From positions 36,412,323 to 36,476,322 of the forward strand of contig NW_022098036.1 in NCBI RefSeq assembly GCF_002288925.2: DNA of 64,000 nt, given 5' to 3'. The notes under the pieces were generated by a model. That model had not been told where the DNA came from. It ran no database searches and saw only the letters and a list, made by a program, of their open reading frames with translations. The position numbers and the translations under genes are program-made. Below are positions 21,149-34,366 of the stretch, piece after piece. The DNA is from Delphinapterus leucas. Its lineage: Eukaryota; Chordata; Mammalia; Artiodactyla; Monodontidae. The first letter of the stretch is position 1. Each line of letters starts with the position of its first letter.

Positions 21149-24069
21149 AGAGGAAAAATGATCTCAAAACGTGAATTCATTTTGTAAATTAAAAAATAAA
21201 AAAAGAATATTAGAGGCTTAGGGTCACCTTAATCCCTTAAAATCCTTTTTCAATGTAACAAATAACCAAAAATAATTTCAAACCCCGAACTCTTCAGATA
21301 CGGGCCCTTGAGCTGGCAACTAAGAGAATATACTAAGCTTATAGTCCAGAGAGGCAAGACACTGATGGCCAGTGGAGCTAATTACCTGGGCCAGACCTGC
21401 TCAATTTACTACTGCAAGCATGCGACCATGGTAGCATTTGTGACATCTCTGCTTTGCTTGCAGTCAGTGCAGACTGAGGCATACTTTGACTACAGAAAGC
21501 TTGGCTACTTTTTTTCTTAATAAATGGCAAGTAATCAGGAAAATATAAAGCCAGGTGACCTCCACCTCCTACCAAGTCAACAATGTTTTTCAAAGGCCTA
21601 CTCCGTGCAAGACATTCTCCTGGAAGATATCATTGCTGTTATTAGGAAGAACGGGGAACACTTAGATAAACAGAGATCCCTTATGTTTATCTACAGATAG
21701 GTTCTATACCAAGGTAACAAAGAGTTTGGTTTTTTTCTCCAAAATTAAAGCCCCCCCTCCCACAAAATTAACCATTTTCCCTCATTATTCAGTAAAACCA
21801 CTAGATGAGCTCTGACTCCATAAACTTTAGGAACTCGTTTATTATGTTGTCTGATCAGACCTTGCGTTTATTTACACAGTGTACGCATAAAACCCAGCTT
21901 TCATTAGTGCTGGGGAGGCATAGCCCTGCTTCCTTTGCTGGGGAAGGTGAAGCTGGAGAAGATAATTAACCATGAAACAATAAGGAGGCTTGCTGGGTAA
22001 GCAGTAGTGTGAAAACAGTTACTCCTCACAAAAGAGGGGAAATTAGCTTGCTGGATAAAAAAGGAAGTGTCAGATTGAAGACTGAAAGGCCTGCCAACAG
22101 AAGTAGATAGCTCTATGCATCATTAATGAAATTTTTTAACACTTAAAACGCCACAGCTGTCCACATTTAAATGCATGTAAATGCCATGTGTTTCCAGAGA
22201 TTAATATGCATGTTAAAATATTTCTTTCCCCTTAAACTTCTAGATGTTGTCTCTGTCTATTTCATTTCACCTACTTCCTTTCCAAGAATAAAAATACACT
22301 AGCTTTCTCAGCATTGTGTCCTCATTTCCAAAGCCCACGTACACCAGGCGTCCTGGAGATAGGCAGCGTGCTCATTATATTTTAACAAACACATTATTTT
22401 ATATTCATAATACCGATATTTTGGTAAACAGAAAGTTTGTTTTGATTTTGCTGCTTCACAGAGTGAAGACTTATGATGTGCGTTTCCTTTCAAAACTTCC
22501 TCCTGGAGCATTAGTGCTCCCTGAAGCAGCCCCATTTTGGCAGAAATTCAGTTCTGTGCAGTGCCAAAAGAAATAGAATAAACAAACACTGCTCCATGCA
22601 GCTGGCGAGATAATTTACATATTACTGCACACCAAACATGAAGACCTGAATATGGATTAGAGCTACGGTGATGACACAAATGTCATATAGATAAAGAGAA
22701 ACAAAATCCAACACATTGTTGTTTATTTTACCACTGCTACTGTATGAGTGTCACTCAGAAAGAAAAAAAAAAAAAGGAAGAATTGCTTTTTGAAAATTGG
22801 ACTCCCTTCCTTATTTGAAGTGGGTTCTTTCAGACTGTAAAACAAGAAAAGAGCAGAAGGGCGTGTATTATTTTGGATCCCCTAATATTCTGTCCTTTTG
22901 TTTCATAACAAACCCATTTTCATATGTATCAATTTGGATGAGGTGGGTTAGTGATCTCACAAGAACAACCTTTAATATACAAAGACACCTGAATTCCTAT
23001 CTAGCCTTTTCTCCACACTTGACAATTTCAGTTGAGCACTGTGCTCCTTAACTGACAGTTTAAGTTCCACGAATGGAATCCTTGGTTAGAGAGGTCCAGC
23101 AGGCCATTTGGGCCCATTAAAGCTCCATCAGGATACACCATCCAGTGGACAGGACTTGCCTAGAGTTCTCAGCTAACTTGTCTTTCTTCTTGCATGTCAG
23201 TTGACCCTTCTCGTCCATATCTAGATGTACAGGTGTCCTAAGGAAGAAGGGACATCTCTCTGGATGTTTATTGCTGTAAGCCTTTTTCTAGTCCTTGGGG
23301 ATGACAAGAGCTATATAAAGAGCTAAGAAAGTAACATAACAAATGATGATGGTGATATGGTAAGGAATAAAAAGAATGTAAAATATTTGAGCTTCCACCA
23401 AATAAAAAATTCTTTATCCTGCATTGGACAGGGTTGACTTTTCTTTACCTGCAAAAACTACTCTTGAAATGGGATTATTTTAGGAGCGTCTAGCTCTTTA
23501 ATTTTTAGAAGTAATTGTCACTACCCCTACTCTTGCCTAAGTGTAAAAACAAAGGGAGAAATCAGGGCCATGTGAGAGAATCTAGTTAGATATCATTAGA
23601 GTTTAACAGTCAAGGAATGTGTTTTAACGCTGAAGAAACAAACCATTTCAGAACAGTCAAGGAAGCTGGAGTTATTTTACCAGGTGAGGAAAAGGCTATA
23701 TTGGGACTTATTTTCTATAGCACTTCGGAAGTTACTATGACTTGAACAATGAAAAAATTCTCTATTTCCAGAACTCCAAACGCAAGAAATGGAATTACAT
23801 TGCAACAGGAAAAAGTAGGTAAGATATACCAAAAGGATTTTTTATTAAAAGGGCAACAGAACATTCTCATAGACTCCCATGACAGTTTGCGAAAAATCTA
23901 TCCCTAGACATTTTTAAAAACAGAAGAAGCAACAACATGTTCAGGATGATCCTACATACCACTTTCAAACCAAGCTTCCTAAAATAAATCCTTTCATTGC
24001 ATTACTCCTCTCACTAAAACAAAACAAAACAAATAAACAACTTGCAATGGTCATTTTCTCTTCAAATTA
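21149..24069. other. intronic stretch, mostly unassigned
   Basis: No gene or young transposon is seen. A short L2-like remnant may lie near 21590-21650 (CCTACTCCGTGCAAGACATT). Around 22120-22215 the sequence has an E-box (CAGCTG) and octamer-like ATGCAT motifs but no proof of function. Confidence 0.45.
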
Positions 24070-24077
24070 TTCTGACC

Positions 24078-24205
24078 TTTTTTTTTTTTTTTTTTTTGGC
24101 TGCTCTGCATGGCATGCAGGATCTTAATTCCCCAACCAGGGATCGAACCCGTGCCCCCTGCATCGGAAACGCAGTCTTAACCACTGCACCGCCAGGGAAG
24201 TCCCC
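24078..24205 (-). mobile_element. short tRNA-derived SINE (reverse)
   Basis: A poly-T tail, TTGGCTGCTCTGCATGGCAT, CCAACCAGGGATCGAACCCG (B-box complement) and CACTGCACCGCCAGGGAAGT. It is shorter than the CHR-1/CHR-2 copies and lacks their body. TCTGAC/CCTGAC flanks are a weak duplication. Confidence 0.85.
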
Positions 24206-24539
24206 TGACTGACTTCTAAGGCATTCCTTAATCTGGTCATATAAAAATGACTGAGATTTAATTTAATGTTCCTCCAAAGCTGACCTTCACTATAGTTACT
24301 GCCTCAAGAATATTCACTGTTCATGTATGTTACCATGCCTATATTCATAGTAGGTATTCAATAAATATTTTTTGATTGAATGAAAGAATGTGGTTTCTAT
24401 TGCCCTCACCAAATATCTCAAAATTCAGGCTGAAACTCCTCTATAAAGGTTCCTCTGAATACTCAGCCCTCAGTGATTTCCCTCTCCTTTGATTCTTACA
24501 CTAGTAATAGAACCACACAATTTAGTATTAACATTTGTT
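24206..24539. other. intronic stretch with a possible L2-like fragment
   Basis: CATAGTAGGTATTCAATAAATATTTTTTG near 24348 resembles the 3' end of an L2 or MIR element. The remainder is unassigned. Confidence 0.4.
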
Positions 24540-24870
24540 TATTTGTTCAACAAATGTTCATTAAATACTTACTACATAGTACGGCCCAAGCACTGAACAG
24601 ATATAAAAGTGAACTGAGCACAGACTCACCTCTCAAGTATCTTGCAGCTTTGCATTTAGTTTTCTAACTGGTACTGTCCTTTTCAGCCCAAACACAGCTT
24701 GGAATAATTATTGTCTCATCTATGTCAATATTATCTTACTATATCACTCCATATAGCTTGCAAACTCCTTGAGACTGAAGGTCATGTCCTGAACTACTTC
24801 TGTATAGACAAATCTCAGAACAATGCTGAGCACGGAGCAGGTACTCAAGGGGCACTTGATCATTATCTGC
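24540..24870. mobile_element. L2-like remnants
   Basis: TTTGTTCAACAAATGTTCAT and TAAATACTTACTACATAGTA (24541-24590), then CTTGCAAACTCCTTGAGACT and TGCTGAGCACGGAGCAGGTA (24765-24845), match conserved parts of ancient L2-type elements. At least two diverged pieces. Confidence 0.5.
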
Positions 24871-25799
24871 CAATAGGTTCAGTTCCTTCCGATACTATGA
24901 CCCAATGGAATCAGACAACAAACCATCTTGGCAAATAGGTTAAATATTCAGAATCCCAAACTTGCATAATCAGGAGTGATACACTGATGGTATTATGGCT
25001 TGGGAAAATATTTAATCTATAGTAAAACAGCGTTAGGTACTCTGACTTTAGGCCTATGGGCCTGCTCGTACTATTTTGCACTACTACACTCCTCTATGCA
25101 AAAATTAGCTTTTTCAATATTGGTGTTTCAATTTTAACCCCCTGGATAAATAACATAGAATCTTTTCTTTGATATTCAGCAAACTTAGTCATTTATATGT
25201 TAAAAAAAAGCATAAGCATAATTCAAGTGAAACAACAGACCTAAAATATTAGCCCTGTATAAAAAAGAAAATTAGAGTAAATCTGATCTTTCTATAGTGG
25301 GATAAGAAAATTATTTTACCCCAGTGGCATTTCCACTTAGATGTTTTCTGTTCAATCAAAATTTAAATGTGACTATTGCTTCATTATCAGCGGGTTGGTA
25401 TTGAGGCTTAATACCTATTATTTCTAGACCTGTGCTTCCCAATCTTTTTCAAGATATGACATATAGAAAATACTAATATAGACTTACATACTGGGAAGGA
25501 AGGAGAGGTTGCTCACTGCAAAAGGCAAATAAATGGCTTGGACTCCTCCCAGGCCCTACCCTGCCCTCCTCCCCACACCAGGAGGGATAAGGATTTCAAT
25601 ATTTTAATTCATCTCTAACTGATTCAGCATACATGGAAGGGCAGTTATACATGAGGATAAATATAATTAGAGGTTTTTCTGGTTAAGAAAGCCATAAACA
25701 TATGAGAAGGCAGAGAGGTAGGTAAATGAAGACTGAATTAATGGCTGACTAGTGTAGAAAGAAAAAAAATAAGCATACTAAAGCAAGTTATCATGAACT
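24871..25799. other. intronic stretch with no recognised element
   Basis: Unassigned AT-rich sequence with no coding signal. Confidence 0.5.
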
Positions 25800-26320
25800 T
25801 TTTCAACAACTTCATTCATTCATCCAATAAATATGTATTCAGCAAATTTAGTCAACACATATTTACTGAATGCTCAGTACTGAATAAGACAGACAAGATT
25901 TAGTTTTCAGACCTAGTGAGTTGAGATCACAATCTGTGCCAAAATAGAAGTGGTGGTCTTGATCTACTCTAGGAGGTCAAGAAAAAGTTGCCTAAGGAAG
26001 TGGTTCTTGAGCTGTTTTCTGAAGGATAATACAAATTTTCTGGGAGGGAACTCCTGGTATGGGTGAGTGGTGAAGGCGGAAGGAACAAGGCACTTAGGCA
26101 GGGGGGAGCATGCTGTATTTGAGGGCCTGACGGCAGAAAGTGGGTCTGGTCTACAGGGAGAGGATATGTGACTGTTCTGGAGAAGCAGGCAAGGTGGCAT
26201 CAGATTAGCATTTTTAAAAGATTACACAGGCTACAGTGTAGTGAACGAACTGGAAAGGGGGCAAAAGTTGGTATGCGGAAAGCAATGGTTGAGGCTACTG
26301 CAGTGATACGGGTAGAATAA
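25800..26320. mobile_element. L2-like remnant with MIR-like tail
   Basis: TTCATTCATTCATCCAATAA, TATTTACTGAATGCTCAGTA, GAGGGCCTGACGGCAGAAAG and TTGAGGCTACTGCAGTGATA follow the order of a long diverged L2 fragment. CACTTATTGAACACTTTCTC just past 26320 is MIR- or L2-like. Confidence 0.55.
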
Positions 26321-26997
26321 GAATAATAACAACTAACACTTATTGAACACTTTCTCTGTGCCAGGTAACAGTATCCTAAACACTTAATGAGAGAGGCTAG
26401 TAGCTTGGACTAAGGTGGTATACAGTTAGGGAAAACTGGATGGACTTTAGAGCCATTTAGAAAGAAAGACCAATAAGCCATGAAAAAATTTCTGAAAAAT
26501 CATGATTTTTTAATGGTTTTAAATATTCCATCAATTTACTAAAATGTTTACTTAAAATATATATTATTCAAAATCCCTATTGTTTCCCATTATGTTTGGT
26601 TTTGTCAATAAAACATGATAGGCATGTTCTGATAAAGAGCTCAGATTATCTTCTGAAAGCAAATTCGAGAAGGATAAAAACTAGGCCAAAGGGCATGAAC
26701 ACTTTTTAGGATATTGATAAATAGCTAAAGATTATGCCAGTTGGCAACCCATTCTCACCTCTCTACCAGGGGAATTTGTCATAAATTTTCCCTCTTTCTG
26801 ACGGGTGAAAAAATAACAACTGACAAACTGTGTTACTTTCATTTCTTTCATTACTACTTAGATTGGTTATCTATTCAATGGTTTAGTAACCATTTGTATT
26901 TATTACTTTGTGAATCACTTAATCATGCCCTTTGCCCACCGTTTTTCTTTTTTGACATTTAAAACTAACTGGATGGACAATTATTGGGGCAAAGGTT
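26321..26997. other. intronic stretch, MIR-like start then unassigned
   Basis: The first 70 bases (AACACTTATTGAACACTTTC, GTGCCAGGTAACAGTATCC) look like a reversed MIR end. The rest is AT-rich and unassigned. Confidence 0.4.
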
Positions 26998-27409
26998 TAT
27001 GTAGTGTGAAAGGACTTCAATCTAAAATGGAACTGGAGGATATAAAAGGGAAAATCTCATGCACAGTCCTTCAGAAGAACAGAACTTAATAACTGAGAGA
27101 CTAAGTTCCCTGTAAATGCCCAATTTACAGAGGATTGAGACTTACCTCCTGACCAATGAATATCCACCAAGAATTTCTCCCCATCCTCAAGCCAATGGAC
27201 TTACTGCTTGGACTCTGGCTCCCTGCACATAAATAGAGCCTGCCCCAAACCCTCAATGGACTTGCCTGTAGCTTGCTACAGCATGCCTTTCCTGAATTGC
27301 AATTTCTCTGCTATTCACAAATAAACTCAATTTCTAGTAATTCAAGCTTGCCTCAGTTTACCTCCTTATTTAGGGTGGCAGTAGTCAGAGTGGGACCAGC
27401 CTATGTAGT
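26998..27409 (+). mobile_element. candidate solo LTR of an endogenous retrovirus (uncertain)
   Basis: About 400 bp with LTR-like composition: CCAATGAATATCCACC-type and CTGGCTCCCTGCACATAAAT segments, then an AATAAACTC polyadenylation-like hexamer followed by a pyrimidine-rich end. The direct repeat TATGTAGT occurs at 26998-27005 and 27402-27409, but 8 bp is longer than usual for retroviral insertions and no clear TG...CA ends are placed. No retroviral coding sequence is present. Confidence 0.35.
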
Positions 27410-28719
27410 CTTGGAAGATTATGAACTTTGACTTACAAGCAAAATGGAGCTACAACATATCCTTATTCAGTGGAATAACATGATTATAACAGCATTTCAG
27501 TCACTGAAGCCCGACAGTGGTACATTGTGTAGAATGGAGGGGCTGCTTGGAAGTAAGCACACCAGCAAGGAGTCTACTCTAGCCACTAGGCTGTGGCAAT
27601 AGGAGTAGATTAGCGTTAGGGTAGAGAGAACAAAAAACGGAATGTGTCCTTTCATCAATTTTGTCACACAAAAATTACTAAGGTAAATGGGAGTTTACAG
27701 TCCAGCTCAAACCCACTTCCACCATTAACAGTTCTGTTTCTTCAGATTCTCAGTTGAAAAGGTCTTCACTCCTTTGGGAATCATTCTCATTGCCCTTGGG
27801 CTCTCTCTGCTTACAGTCCCTCTGCTTCAATCTGAGTTTCAACCTCTTGCCCAGGCCCTTTTGGATTGATGCTTTCTAAGAACTGGATTCTTAGCCCTGC
27901 TTGACCCTGATCCTGTATCTTAGATTTCTCCTGGATTTACATCCTGCAGCCTTGGAACAGGCTTTAAAGTCCTAGCTTGGACTAGAACCCTTCATTTCCA
28001 CCAGTGCTGAGGACTTCTATTTTCGCTCCTACAGGTAAAGAGCTTTGGAAGTTGTCACTCCTGTCTTCAAAAGAAGGAAAAGCTAAGCAACTTGAAACTC
28101 AGTGACTTTTCTTGGACCCATCAGAGAACTGAGGTTGCAGGGCAAACTGTTACCCTGAAATCTGTAGACACAGGTGAATCTAGAGAATCATAGATAAGAT
28201 CTGATCATCTGGAGCTGAAGTCACTGGAGCCATAAATTGGTAGCAACTATTAAATAGTAATTTCAGTGACTTGCTGAAGGCTGCATGTGGTCAGCTTGAG
28301 AGTGAAAAACTCCTAGGGACCATAGTCTTGGGGGGTGGGGGTGGGACACATTTTCATGCGTTTTACCTCCAGGAACCCCAGCAGGTTCTCACAGTAATGA
28401 GCCAAGAATGATTCCCTTGTGGTTCTGACAGGGGGAGCGGAAGAGTAACCATTGTGAAGTATATCCAAAACATTCTCCATAACAAAGGATTACTTTGCTG
28501 GGAAAAAGATCTTTACCAGAGCCTTATCCCAACTGAGGGAAGGGCACCTCTCTGACTTCACTCCCTGTAGCCTTCCTGTCTCACCTAAGAAGGTGAGGAA
28601 GCTAAGAAACATTTACGAAGGTCACAGCCCAAGGGCATAGGCCCACTAAAGCTCAGTGATAACCTTAAAATTATAGAACACTTTTCCTCCCCCAATCATT
28701 ATCACTATACAAAGGGTCC
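27410..28719. other. intronic stretch with no recognised element
   Basis: Unassigned, slightly less AT-rich than its surroundings. No supported frame. Confidence 0.45.
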
Positions 28720-29928
28720 AGTACAATAATAGCAGATCAGAGCTAAAAGAGCTGCAAGATGTCTGAGGAAGAATTCATAGGAAAACTCAAAGGCAATACA
28801 GGAGACAAAAACAAGGACACCAAAGGAATTTGAAGCTCAGCATAAAAGAATTACAGCTATGGGAAACATGAAATACACCTCAACTCCTAGCCAGATTAAC
28901 ATAAAACCTCAACCTTACTAACTTCAATTTCTATCACCTGATATGTCATGTCTAGCTTTAACAACAACAACAAAATTACAAGGCATGCTGAAAGGAAAGT
29001 AAAAGAACAAATATGAAGAGACAAAACAAGCATTAGAATCAGAAAGATATGACACATATTTGGGGACTAATGGACAGAAAATTTTTAATAACTATGTTTC
29101 AAATATTAAGGGCTCTAATGGAAAAAGGAAACAACATGTAAGAATACATGGGTAATGTAAGCGGAGAGATAGAAACTCTAAGAGTGAATAAAAATTTAAT
29201 GTTAGATATTTAAAAAACTGTAAAAGAAAAGTGAAGAATGCCTTTGGTAGACTTGAAGATAAGTCAACAAAAAATTCCAAACTGAAATGCAAAGAGAAAA
29301 AGTGATAAGAATCAGACATTCAAGAACTTTGGGACAATTTCAAAGGGTACAATATATGCGTAATTGGAATACCAGAAAGAGAAGACAGAGAGAATGGAGG
29401 CCAAGAATATTTGAAGTAGGCTGAGAATACTCCCAAATTAATGAGACACTAAAACAATGAGCCAGGAAGCAGGATAAACACTAAAAAATACACACCTAGG
29501 TGTATCATATTCATACTGCAGAAAAACCAAAGAGAAAGAAAATCTTGAGAGAAGTCAGAGTGGGTAAAAATCTCCCTTATAAGGGAACAATGACAAGAAT
29601 TACAGCAGACTTCTCATCAGAAACCATGCAAGCAAGAAGAAATTGTAGTGAAATATATAAATTATCAAAAGACAAAAATCACTAACCTATAATTCTATAT
29701 CCCAAAACTTCTTCAAAAGTGAAGGAGAAATAAAGACTTTCTCAGATAAACAAAAACTGAGGGATTCGTTGTCAGCAGACCTGCCCTGCAAGAAATATTG
29801 AAAGAAGTTCTTCAGGAAGAAGGACAAAAATATTGGTAAGAAACTTGGATCTGTATAAAGGAAAAAGCATTGGAGAAGGAAAAATTAAAGGTAAAATAAA
29901 ATCTTACATATAAAATAAAATCTTACAT
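28720..29928 (+). mobile_element. old L1 remnant, ORF1 and inter-ORF region
   Basis: Segments like AAGAACTTTGGGACAATTTC, ATTGGAATACCAGAAAGAGA, CTTCTCATCAGAAACCATGC and CCTGCCCTGCAAGAAATATT occur in the order of mammalian L1 ORF1. The copy is heavily mutated. The younger L1 at 29929 begins immediately after it. Old L1 ORF2-like sequence at 36840 may be its continuation. Confidence 0.75.
29892..29928. repeat. tandem 19-bp duplication at an L1 junction
   Basis: TAAAATAAAATCTTACAT occurs at 29892-29909 and again at 29911-29928, directly before the 5' end of the younger L1. It could be a tandem slip or be connected with the insertion. Confidence 0.85.
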
Positions 29929-31047
29929 CCCAACCTGGGGGTCTGGCAACGGGAGGAGGAATTCCTAGAGAATCAGACTTTGAAGCCTAGTGGGATTTGA
30001 TTGCAGCTCTTCAACAGGACTGGAGGAAACAGAGACTCCACTCTTGGAGGGCACACATAAAGTAGTGTGCGCATCAGGACCCAGAGGAAAGAGCAGTGAC
30101 CCCAGGGGAGACTGAACCAAACCTACCTGCTAGTGTTGGAGGGTCTCCTACAGAGGCAGGGGATGGCTGTGGCTCACCATGGGGACAAGGACACTGGCAG
30201 CAGAAGTTCTGGGAAGTACTCCTTGGCGTGAGCCCTCCCAGAGTCTGTCAGTAGCCCCACCAAAGAGCCCAGGTAGGCTCCAGTGTTGGGTTGCCTCACG
30301 CCAAACAACCAACAGGGAGGGAATCCAGCCCCAACCATCAGCAGTCAAGCAGATTAAAGTTTTACTGAGCTCTTCCCACCAGAACAACACCCAGCTCTAC
30401 CCACCACCAGTCCCTCCCATCAGGAAGTTTGCAGAAGCTTTTTAGATAGCTTCATCCACCAGAGAGCAGACAGCAACAGCAAGAAGAACTACACTCCTGC
30501 AGCCTGTGTAATGAAAACCACATTCATACAAAGACAGACAAAATGAAAAGGCAGAGGACTATGTACCAGATGAAGGAAAAAGACAAAACCCAAGAAAAAC
30601 AACTAAACGAAGTGGAGATTGGCAAACTTCCAGAAAAAGAATTCAGAATAATGATAGTGAAGATGATCCAGGACCTCAGAAAAACAATGGAGGCAAAGAT
30701 CGAGAAGATGCAAGAAATGTTTAACAAAGACCTAGAAGAATTAAAGAACAAACAGAGATGAACAATACAATAACTGAAATGAAAACTACACTAGAAGGAA
30801 TCAACAGCAGAATAACTGAGGCAGAAGAATGGATAAGTGACCTGGAAGACAGAATGGTGGAATTCACTGCTGCGGAACAGAATAAAGAAAAAAGAATGAA
30901 AAGAAATGAAGACAGCCTAAGAGACCTCTGGGACAACATTAAACACAACAACATTCACATTATAGGGGTTCCAGAAGGAGAAGAGAGAGAGAAAGGACCC
31001 AAGAAAATATCTGAAGAGATTATAGTCAAAAACTTCCCTAACATGGG

Positions 31048-31263
31048 GGCTTCCCTGGTGGTGCAGTGGTTGAGAGTCTGCCTGCCGATGCAGGGGACGT
31101 GGGTTCGTGCCCCGGTCCAGGAGGATCCACATGCCGGGGAGTGGCTGGGCCCGTGGGCCATGGCCGCTGAGCCTGCGCATCTGGAGCCTGTGCTCTGCAA
31201 CGGGAGAGGCCACAGCAGTGAGAGGCCCTCGTACCACAAAAAACAAACAAACAAACAAACAAA
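31048..31263 (+). mobile_element. CHR-2-type SINE inserted in L1 ORF1
   Basis: The head is GGCTTCCCTGGTGGTGCAGT; the body ends GGGAGAGGCCACAGCAGTGA and the tail is (AAAC)n. The target duplication AAAAACTTCCCTAACATGGG at 31028-31047 recurs with one change at 31264-31283, so this SINE is younger than the L1. Confidence 0.95.
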
Positions 31264-33742
31264 AAAAACTTCCCTACCATGGGAAAGGAAATAGTCACCC
31301 AAGTCCAGGAACTGCAGCAAGTCCCATACAGGATAAACACAAGGAGAAACATGCCAAGACACATAGTAACATAGTTATTTTGCCAATAACACATAGTAAT
31401 TGGCAAAAATTAAAGACAAATAAAAATTATTGAAAGCAGCAAGGGAAAAATGACAAATTACATACAAGGGAACTCCCATAAGGTCAACAGCTGATTTCTC
31501 AGCAGAAACTCTATAAGCCAGAAGGGAGTGGCATGATATACTTAAAGTGATGAAAGGGAAGAACCTACAACCAAGATTACTCTACCCGGCAAGGATCTCA
31601 TTCGGATTCGATGGAGAAATTAAAAGCTTTACAGACAAGCAAAAGCTAAGAGAATTCAGCACCACCAAACCAGCTCTACAACAAATGCTACAGGAACTTC
31701 TCTAAGTGGGAAACACAAGAGAAGAAAAGGACCTACAAAAACAAACCCAAAACAATTAAGAAAATGGTAACAGGAACATACATATCGATAATTACCTTAA
31801 ACGTGAATGGATTAAATGCTCCAACCAAAAGACACAGGCTTGCTGAATAGATACAAAAACAAGACCCATATATATGCTGTCTACAAGAGATCCATTTCAG
31901 ACCTAGGGACACATACAGACTGAAAGTAAGGGGATGGAAAAAGATATTCGATGCAAATGGAAATCAAAAGAAAGCTGGAGTAGCAATAGTCATATCAGAT
32001 AAAATAAACTTTAAAACAAATAATGTTACAAGAGACAAGGAAGGACACTACATAATGATCAAGGGATCAATCCAAGAAGTAGATATAACGATTATAAATA
32101 TATATGCACCCAACATAGGAACACCTCAATACATAAGGCAACTGCTAAAAGCTATAAGAGAAGAAATCGACAGTAACACAATAATAGTGGGGGACTTTAA
32201 CACCTCACTTACACCAATGGACAAATCATCCAAAATGTAAATAAATAAGGAAACAGAAGCTTTAAATGACACAATAGACCAGATAGATTTAATTGATATT
32301 TATAGGACATTTCATCCAAAAACAGCAGATTACACTTTCTTCTCAAGTGTGCATGGAACATTCTCCAGGATACATCACATCTTGGGTCACAAATAAAGCC
32401 TCAGTAAATTTAAGAAAATTGAAATCATATCAAGCATCTCCTCTGACCATAACACTATGAGATTAGAAATGAATTACAGGGAAAAACACGTAAAAAACCC
32501 AAACACATGGAGGCTAAACAATACGTTACTAAATAACCAAGAGATCCCTGAAGAAATCAAAAAATACCTAGAGAAAAATGACAATGAAAACACGATGATC
32601 CAAAACCTACAGGATGCAGCAAAAGCAGTTCTAAGAGGGAAGTTTATAGCTATACAAGCCTACCTCAGGAAACAAGAAAAATCTCAAATAAACAATCTAA
32701 CCTTACACCTAAAGGAACTAGAGAAAGAAGAACAAACAAAACCCAAAGTTAGCAGAAGGAAAGAAATCATAAAGATCAGAGCAGAAATAAATGAAATAGA
32801 AACAAAACAATAGCAAAGATCAATAAAACTAAAAGCTGGTTCTTTGAAAAGATAAACAAAATTGATAAACCATTAGCCAGAGTCATCAAGAAAAAGAGGG
32901 AGAGGGCTCAAATCAATAAAATTAGAAATGAAAAAGGAGAAGTTACAACAGACACCACAGAAATACAAAGCATCCTAAAAGAATACTACAAGCAACTCTA
33001 TGCCAATAAAATGGACAACCTGGAAGAAATGGACAAATTCTTAGAAAGGTATAACCTTTGAAGGCTGAACCAGGAAGAAACAGAAAATATGAACAGACCA
33101 ACCACAAGTAATGAAATTGAGACTGTGATTTAAAATGTTACAACAAACAAAAGTCCAGGACCAGATGGCTTCACAGGTGAATTCTATCAAACATTTAGAG
33201 AAGAGCTAACACCCATCCTTCTCAAACTCTTCCAAAAAATTTCAGAGGAAGGAATACTCCCAAACTCATTCTACAAGGCCACCACCACGCTGATACAAAA
33301 ACCAGGCAAAGATACTACAAAAAAAGAAAATTACAGGCCAATATCACTGATGAATACAGATGCAAAAATCCTCAACAAAATACTAGCAAACAGAATCCAA
33401 CAACACATTAAAAGGATCATACGCCATGATCAAGTGGGATTTATCCCAGGGATGAAAGGATTCTTCAATATATGCAAATCAATGAGTGGGACACACCATA
33501 TTAACAAATTGAAGAAGAAAAACCATATGATCATCTCAATAGATGCAGAAAAAGCTTTTGACAAAATTCAACACCCATTTATGATAAAAACTCTCCAGAA
33601 AGTGGGCATAGAGGGAACCTACCTCAACATAATAGAGGCCATATACAACAAACCCACAGCAAATATCATTCTCAATGGTGACAACCTGAAAGCATTTCCT
33701 CTAAGATCAGGAAAAAGACAAGGGTATCCACTCTCGCCATGA

Positions 33743-33862
<120 letters not shown>

Positions 33863-34366
33863 TAGAGAATCCTAAAAATGCCACCAGAAAACTACTAGAG
33901 CTAATCAATGAATTAGGTAAAGTTGCAGGGTACAAAACTTATGCACAGAAAGCTCTTGCATTCCTATACACTAATGATGAAAAATCTGAAAGAAAAATTA
34001 AGGAAACACTCCCATTTAGCATTGTAACAAAAAGAATAAACTACCTAGGAATAAACCTACCTAGGGAGACAAAAGACCTGTATGCAGAAAAGTATAAGAC
34101 ACTGATGAAAGAAATTAAAGATGATACCAAGAGATGGAGAAATATACCATGTTCTTGGATTGGAACAATCAATATTGTGAAAATGACTATACTACCCAAA
34201 GCAATCTACAGATTCAATGCAATCCCTATCAAATTACCAATGGCATTTTTTCGGAACTAGAACAAAAAATCTTAAAGTTTGTATGGAGACACAAAAGACC
34301 CCAAATAGCCAAAGCAGTCTTGAGGGAAAAAAATCGAGTGGGGGGAATCAGACTCCCTGACTTCAG

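Noticed and set aside
33350..33742. Open frame with reverse transcriptase motifs as a possible active enzyme
   Set aside because: Part of a dead L1 with stops just before and after the catalytic region and no intact ORF2.
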